From: Hyphomicrobium sp.
GTDB lineage: Bacteria; Pseudomonadota; Alphaproteobacteria; Rhizobiales; Hyphomicrobiaceae
Direction of reading: 5' to 3'
DNA length: 64,000 nucleotides
Assembly (NCBI GenBank): GCA_022843145.1
Contig: JALHOF010000004.1
Location: 62,001-126,000 of the forward strand
The notes beneath the pieces were generated by a model that saw only the letters and a list, made by a program, of their open reading frames with translations, searched no databases and was not told the origin of the DNA. Shown here piece by piece: positions 59,391-64,000 of this stretch. Made by a program: the position numbers and the translations under genes. Numbering within the stretch: the stretch's first letter is position 1; every line of letters starts with the position of its first letter.

Positions 59391-60646
59391 CCTTGGCCAG
59401 CGCGACGAGCAGGTCCCCGGCACTGCGGCGCAGGTTGAAACTCGGACACGCCGTGCTTTACGGGCTTGGTGTGACCATCGGGGCCGGAATCTATGTGCTC
59501 GTCGCCGATACGGCCGGACGCGCGGGCATCCATGCGCCGCTGGCCTTTCTGGTCACGGCCGTCCTCGTTGCACTGACGGGCGCCTCGCTCGCCGAACTCG
59601 GCAGCCGCTATCCGGTCGCTGCCGGTGAGGCCGAGTACGTGCGCCGCGGCTTCGGCTCGGATCGCATGGCGTCCGCCGTGGGCCTCCTGGTGATCGCCAT
59701 GGCGATCGTTTCGGCCGCCGCAATCAGCGTCGGCGCCGCGGGATATGTCCGGGTGTTCGTGCCCGTGCCCGACACGATCGTGATTGCGGGCGTCGTCCTC
59801 GCGATGGGCGCGATTGCAACGCGCGGCATCGTCGAATCCGTCACGTTCGCGGGCATCATGACGCTGATCGAGATCGGCGGGCTGCTGATCATCATCGCGG
59901 CCGGCTTTCTGACCGAGCCGCAAGTGATCGCCCGCATTCCCGAGATGGTGCCGGTCACGTTCGATGTCACGATCTGGGCCGGCATCATGACGGCATCGAT
60001 GCTGGCGGTGTTTGCGTTCGTCGGCTTCGAGGGGATCGTCAACATCGCCGAAGAGATGGAGGATCCGTCGCGCACATTGCCGCGCGCGATCTTCCTCACA
60101 TTGGCGATCACGGCGGTACTTTACGTGCTGGTGATGTGGGTTTCGCTCGTCACGCTCGGGCCGGCAAAACTCGCGACTGCGAAAGCGCCGCTGGCGCAGG
60201 TGTTCGAGCGGTTGACCGGAGGATCCCCGCGCGTGATGAGCGGGATCGCCATTGTCGCCACGTTGAACGGAATCGTCGTCAATCTCATCATGGCGTCACG
60301 CGTTTTATATGGTCTCGGACGCTCGGGCACATTGCCTAGCGCGCTGTCGCGCCTCAATTCCAAGACGTCGACGCCGGTCTTGGCCACGATCCTCGCGACG
60401 GGCGTCGCGCTCGTGCTGGCCGTGGCCTTGCCGATCGGACAACTCGCCGACCTTTCGGCCAGGATTACGCTCGTCGTGTTCGGGCTCGTGAATGTCGCGC
60501 TGGTGCTGATCAAGCGCGGGGAGGCCGGCCAACGCGCCCTGCCGCCGCAAGGCATCTTCACAGCCCCGATGTGGGTGCCTGTGGCGGGCACCTTGAGTTG
60601 CGCCGTGTTTTTTGTCGCGGACGTCGTCATCGCATTGGCAAGCTGA
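59387..60646 (+). CDS. APC-superfamily amino acid/amine permease
   Basis: 419 aa, about 12 TM helices, with the TM1 motif GLGVTIGAGIYVLVADTAGRAG and GASLAELGSRYPVAAGEAEYVRRGFGS typical of APC permeases, and later FAFVGFEGIVNIAEEMEDPSRTLPRAI. It could import amino acids, polyamines or ethanolamine-like amines; nothing in the sequence decides. The ATG overlaps the tonB stop by 4 nt, which is unusual company and implies co-transcription with exbB-exbD-tonB. Confidence 0.88.
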   Translation: MTLASATSRSPALRRRLKLGHAVLYGLGVTIGAGIYVLVADTAGRAGIHAPLAFLVTAVLVALTGASLAELGSRYPVAAGEAEYVRRGFGSDRMASAVGLLVIAMAIVSAAAISVGAAGYVRVFVPVPDTIVIAGVVLAMGAIATRGIVESVTFAGIMTLIEIGGLLIIIAAGFLTEPQVIARIPEMVPVTFDVTIWAGIMTASMLAVFAFVGFEGIVNIAEEMEDPSRTLPRAIFLTLAITAVLYVLVMWVSLVTLGPAKLATAKAPLAQVFERLTGGSPRVMSGIAIVATLNGIVVNLIMASRVLYGLGRSGTLPSALSRLNSKTSTPVLATILATGVALVLAVALPIGQLADLSARITLVVFGLVNVALVLIKRGEAGQRALPPQGIFTAPMWVPVAGTLSCAVFFVADVVIALAS

Positions 60647-60658
60647 CGCCCGTTGCCG

Positions 60659-62266
60659 TCAATACACGTCGGTCTGGTAGCGTCCGGCGGCCTTCAGTTC
60701 GGTCAGGAAATCGCGCGCGGCAGTCGTGCTAAGCCGGCCATGCTCGGCGACGATATCGCAGAGCGCCGTGTCCACGTCCTTGGCCATGCGCTTGGCATCG
60801 CCGCAGACATAGAAGCACGCCCCATCCTTGAGCCAGGACCAGACCTCGGCTCCGGCTTCCCGCATGCGGTCCTGCACATATACCTTCCCGGTTCCGTCGC
60901 GCGACCAAGCATTCGACAGCCGCGTCAGCACGCCGTCGTCGAGGAAGCTCTCGAGTTCCTCGCGATAGAAGCTGTCGGTCGCCGCACGCTGGTGACCGAA
61001 GAACAACCAATTGCGGCCCTTCGATCCCGTTGCCTTGCGATGCCAGAGGAACGAGCGAAACGGGGCGAGCCCGGTACCGGGACCAACCATGATGATCGGC
61101 GTCGACGCATCATCGGGCAGACCGAAGCCGTGCGCTTTCTGGATGTAGACCTTCATCACCGTGCCCGGCTCGATCCGGTCGGCGAAATACGTCGAGGCGA
61201 CGCCGAGACGGCGGCGCGAGCCGATGTCGTAGCGCACGGTGTCGACCGTCAAATGTAGTTCGCCCGGCGTCGCCAGCGGCGAGGACGAGATCGAGTAGAG
61301 ACGCGGCTGCAAGGGTTCCAGGCATTCGAGGAAGGCTTCGGGATCAGGATGAACGGGCCCGAATTTTTCCAACGCGGCGAGAACGTCGAGCGTGGCGGCA
61401 TCGCCATCGGGGTCTTGCCCCTTCGCCAGTGCCATCGCCGTCTTCCGCCGGATTCCGCCCGTCAGATAGGACAGCAGCTCGAACAACATATCGGGCGCCG
61501 ATCCCAGGCTATAGTCCTCGATCAGCGCGTCACGGAAGGTCTTGCCGCCGATGGGAAAGTCGGGCGGCGCGTTCATGGCGCAAAGCACCAGATCAGCGAG
61601 CGCGGCGTCGTTCCTGGCGAACACGCCGAAACTGTCGCCAGGCACATAGTCAATGCCGGATTTGGAGAGATCGAAGACGATGTGCCGGGTATCCTTCTCG
61701 CTGCCATCGCCGGTGATCCGCCGTGCACCCAGGAAAACTGCCTCGACCGGCTGGTCGCGGGCGTATCCGGGCGCACCCTTGGGCGCGGCGACGACGGGCT
61801 GCTCGGCAGTCGCCGCCGCCGGCGATGCGGCAGGCGTGGCGTCGAGCAGCGATTTCAGCATGCGCTGTGTTTCCTTGCCGCCCGGCACGCAGAGATTGGT
61901 CTTGCTCTCGATGCCCGCTGACAGGGCTTCGGCATAGCTCTCGCACTGATAGCCGCACTGTCCGCAATTCTGCTGCGCCATGGCCGCGAACAGCTTGCGC
62001 CGCTGCGGCCGGCCGTCGGCAAGCGTCATGCGCTCGGTGATCGGCATCGCCGGATCGTGCCACGGCGTGTTGCCGTCGTCGCCATCGCCGGCGAGCGCGG
62101 TGAGAGCCTGCCCCGGAAGGGCACCCGCGACAGGAGATGCCGCAGCGTGATCCAGCGACAGCAGTCCAGCAAAAAAGCCATTCAGCCACGCGCGCTGCGC
62201 GGGATTGAATGGCGCGCCGTCGGGAATCATCGCCACTTGCGGCGGCACGGCGGTCTGAATGGTCAT
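60659..62266 (-). CDS. Sulfite/nitrite reductase flavoprotein-like subunit with N-terminal [4Fe-4S] module
   Basis: 535 aa from ATG 62266 (MTIQTAV). Residues counted from the upstream ATG 62281 (add 5): Cys 106, 109, 113 and 131 (NCGQCGYQCESY, NLCVPGG) form an Fe-S binding pattern. A CysJ-like FAD/NADPH module follows (RLYSISSSPLATPGELHLTVDTVRYD, IMVGPGTGLAPFRSFLWHR, NWLFFGHQRAATDSFYREEL, FYVCGDAKRMAKDVD). The usual flavodoxin (FMN) domain of CysJ is absent, so electrons may pass FAD to Fe-S to the haem subunit. Such proteins are annotated as sulfite reductase alpha in Hyphomicrobiales. The NirA-like gene lies 46 bases upstream. Confidence 0.85.
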   Translation of the reverse strand: MTIQTAVPPQVAMIPDGAPFNPAQRAWLNGFFAGLLSLDHAAASPVAGALPGQALTALAGDGDDGNTPWHDPAMPITERMTLADGRPQRRKLFAAMAQQNCGQCGYQCESYAEALSAGIESKTNLCVPGGKETQRMLKSLLDATPAASPAAATAEQPVVAAPKGAPGYARDQPVEAVFLGARRITGDGSEKDTRHIVFDLSKSGIDYVPGDSFGVFARNDAALADLVLCAMNAPPDFPIGGKTFRDALIEDYSLGSAPDMLFELLSYLTGGIRRKTAMALAKGQDPDGDAATLDVLAALEKFGPVHPDPEAFLECLEPLQPRLYSISSSPLATPGELHLTVDTVRYDIGSRRRLGVASTYFADRIEPGTVMKVYIQKAHGFGLPDDASTPIIMVGPGTGLAPFRSFLWHRKATGSKGRNWLFFGHQRAATDSFYREELESFLDDGVLTRLSNAWSRDGTGKVYVQDRMREAGAEVWSWLKDGACFYVCGDAKRMAKDVDTALCDIVAEHGRLSTTAARDFLTELKAAGRYQTDVY

Positions 62267-62312
62267 GGCGTCAGCACCCAACGTGTTCGGCTTCGTGTCA
62301 CTCGTCGCACCC

Positions 62313-63938
62313 TCAGGCCGCGATGGATCTCGCGTCGATCATCGCCTTGAGCTGATCAGTTCCCGTCGCACGCGTGAAAGCGAGGAACGTTTCGCCCGGA
62401 CCGGATCGGCTAGCGAGGTAGACCTCGAGCATGCGCTCGATAAGCGCCGGGCAGTCCGATGCGGGCACATCCCGGTAAAGTTCACGCGCGATCCCGGCAT
62501 CCGGTCCATATCCGCCGCCGACGTGAACGTGGAAGCCCTCGATGGTGTCGTCGCTGTCGGGCGCTGTCGGGACGCGGCAGGCGATCAGCCCGATGTCGCC
62601 GATATAGTGCTGCGCGCAGGAGTGGTGGCACCCGGTCAGGTGGATGTTGATCGGACCATCGAGCGCAAGCCGTCCGTCGATGCGATCGGAGATGGCTTTC
62701 GCGGTGCCCTTGGTGTCGGACCCGGCGAACTTGCAGCCGGTATTGCCGGTGCATGCGATCAGGCCCGCTCGGATGTGCGACGGCTTCGACGTCAAGCCCA
62801 TCGCCTGCAAGCGCCGTTCAACCTCGGAGGCATTTTCCGCCTCGACGCCGGAGATTAGCAGGTTCTGCCACACGGTCAGGCGGATATCGCCGTCGCCGAA
62901 CTCGGATGACAGCGCCGCGAGGCCGCGCATCTGAGAGCACGTCATCTTGCCGCCGTCGAGCAGAACGCCGACCCATACCTTGCCGGGCTGGCTTTGCGGG
63001 TGCACGCCGACATGCGCCTCGCGGTTCTGCGGTGGCGGCGGTAGAATTGCGTCGTCGGGCAGCCGCACCAGCGGCCGGCCGATCTTGGTCTCGACCTCGG
63101 CGAGGAACTTCTCGAAGCCCCAGTCGTCGAGCACGTACTTGAGGCGCGCCTTGGTGCGGTCGGTGCGGTTGCCGCTGTCGATGAAGACGCGGATGATTGC
63201 GTCCGCCACGGTTGTCGCATCGCCCGGCGGCAGGAAGACGCCGGTGGGGCGGGCGAAGTCGTGGTGTCCGGTGATGCCGCCGAGGCCGAGCCGGAACCAG
63301 ATGCCAGGTGTGACGCCGTGGCCGTCCTTCACCGTAACGGCCGTGAAAGCAATGTCGTTGGTGTCCTCGAGCACTGGCACTGCGCCGCCGCCCTCGAAGG
63401 CGACGTTGAACTTGCGCGGCAGGCCGTACATCACGCGCTGATTGAGGATGTGATGATGCCAGGCGCGGGCAAATGGCCGCGTGTCGAGCAGTTCCTGCGG
63501 GTCGATGCCCGCCGTCGGCGAGCCGGTCACATTTCGGATGTTGTCGGCGCCCGAACCCTTGGGCGTGAGACCGATGTCGGCGAGTCCCTCTATCAGCGGT
63601 ACGGCGTGCTCCGCGGCGATCTCGCGGATCTGCAGGTTGGCGCGTGTCGAGACATGCGCGTAGCCGCCGCCGTGGCGCTCGGCGAGATCGGCGACGCCGG
63701 CCAGCTGCCAATGCGAGAGAATGCCGTTGGCGATGCGCAACCGGCACATGAAGTTCGGCTGGGCTGGCGCGACATAGAACAGTCCGTGGAAGCGCCACCG
63801 GAAATTGTCGACGCCCTTCGGATAGAGTCCTGCGGCGGCTTCAGCCTTGAGCCGCGGGTAGGCGTCGAGCGGATGCTCGTCGCGCTTGGCCTTCTCTTCA
63901 CCAACCAGCTTCTTGCCGGTCGCTTCCGTTCGCGCCAT
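62313..63938 (-). CDS. NirA-like sirohaem nitrite/sulfite reductase (start uncertain, may continue past window)
   Basis: 541 aa from ATG 63938 (MARTEATGKK). The frame stays open with no stop through to 64000, reading Gly/Ala-rich codons, so the true start may lie outside the window. The fourfold sirohaem/[4Fe-4S] pattern is present: C396 in CTGNTGC, C402, then C437 and C441 in TGCHHSCAQH. Two ferredoxin-like halves are evident (NFMCRLRIANGILS, HVSTRANLQIREI; MTCSQMRGLAALSSEFGDGDIRLTVWQNLLISGV). It reduces nitrite to ammonia or sulfite to sulfide; neighbours suggest pairing with the flavoprotein downstream. Confidence 0.88.
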   Translation of the reverse strand: MARTEATGKKLVGEEKAKRDEHPLDAYPRLKAEAAAGLYPKGVDNFRWRFHGLFYVAPAQPNFMCRLRIANGILSHWQLAGVADLAERHGGGYAHVSTRANLQIREIAAEHAVPLIEGLADIGLTPKGSGADNIRNVTGSPTAGIDPQELLDTRPFARAWHHHILNQRVMYGLPRKFNVAFEGGGAVPVLEDTNDIAFTAVTVKDGHGVTPGIWFRLGLGGITGHHDFARPTGVFLPPGDATTVADAIIRVFIDSGNRTDRTKARLKYVLDDWGFEKFLAEVETKIGRPLVRLPDDAILPPPPQNREAHVGVHPQSQPGKVWVGVLLDGGKMTCSQMRGLAALSSEFGDGDIRLTVWQNLLISGVEAENASEVERRLQAMGLTSKPSHIRAGLIACTGNTGCKFAGSDTKGTAKAISDRIDGRLALDGPINIHLTGCHHSCAQHYIGDIGLIACRVPTAPDSDDTIEGFHVHVGGGYGPDAGIARELYRDVPASDCPALIERMLEVYLASRSGPGETFLAFTRATGTDQLKAMIDARSIAA

Positions 63939-64000
63939 TGCTGCAAGATGGGGGGCATCGGGGCCGCTGGGCGCCGCCGCGCCGCCGCCGCCGATGCCAC

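Noticed and set aside
1-64000. CRISPR arrays, rRNA, tRNA, insertion sequences, prophage
   Set aside because: Reading through the window showed no repeat-spacer series, no rRNA-like sequence, no recognisable tRNA cloverleaf, and no transposase, integrase or phage structural gene.

Overview
This window looks like chromosomal DNA of a GC-rich alphaproteobacterium, most likely in the Hyphomicrobiales (Rhizobiales). The reasons are strong G/C third-position bias, a pgsA-moaD-moaE block downstream of uvrC, a TauE-TIGR02186 gene pair, an mtoX-SCO-MauG cluster of the type described in Hyphomicrobium, ECF42/DGPF genes, and a NirA-like plus [4Fe-4S]-FNR sulfite/nitrite reductase pair. No rRNA, tRNA, CRISPR array, transposase or prophage was seen, so it reads as ordinary chromosome with several accessory islands.

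Layout. 1-3.4 kb: methanethiol oxidase (mtoX, 5' end cut by the window), a SCO1/SenC copper chaperone and a MauG-like dihaem protein. 3.4-4.0 kb: a scar where a truncated GntR regulator abuts the last third of a TRAP transporter permease. 4.2-7.1 kb: a single-domain response regulator and a hybrid histidine kinase. 7.3-9.5 kb: eutBC. 9.6-12.2 kb: a secreted basic protein and a dihaem cytochrome. 12.2-17.4 kb (minus strand): a five-gene operon (GNAT-like, ThiF/E1-like, polytopic membrane protein, GNAT, nitroreductase) in which all four junctions are 4-nt overlaps. 17.6-21.6 kb: two DGPF/YCII proteins with their ECF42 sigma factor, a DUF1428-VOC fusion and a HugZ-like protein.

21.7-31.8 kb: transglutaminase-like protein, RND efflux pair, conserved small protein, L,D-transpeptidase, AMIN-amidase, moaE, moaD, pgsA. 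32-36.2 kb: small dihaem cytochrome, tandem-duplicated outer-membrane protein and a secreted DUF900 hydrolase, all lying between pgsA and uvrC. 36.3-44.6 kb: uvrC, a possible 37-aa ORF, TauE/SafE exporter plus TIGR02186 protein, divergent pxpA / pxpBC (5-oxoprolinase) and an alpha/beta hydrolase. 44.8-50.3 kb: small secreted proteins around a DevCAB-type ABC exporter, plus a small cold-shock-like protein.

50.5-60.6 kb is a TonB uptake island: two large TonB-dependent receptors (minus strand) with the same 17-bp palindrome upstream of each, facing exbB-exbD-tonB and an overlapping APC permease. 60.7-64 kb: the sulfite/nitrite reductase pair, whose first gene may run past the window edge.

The best candidate for an undescribed system is the E1/nitroreductase/GNAT operon at 12.2-17.4 kb, with a perfect 15-bp inverted repeat in its upstream region. 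The second is the TonB island with its shared operator and shared Pro/Ala-rich receptor N-termini.
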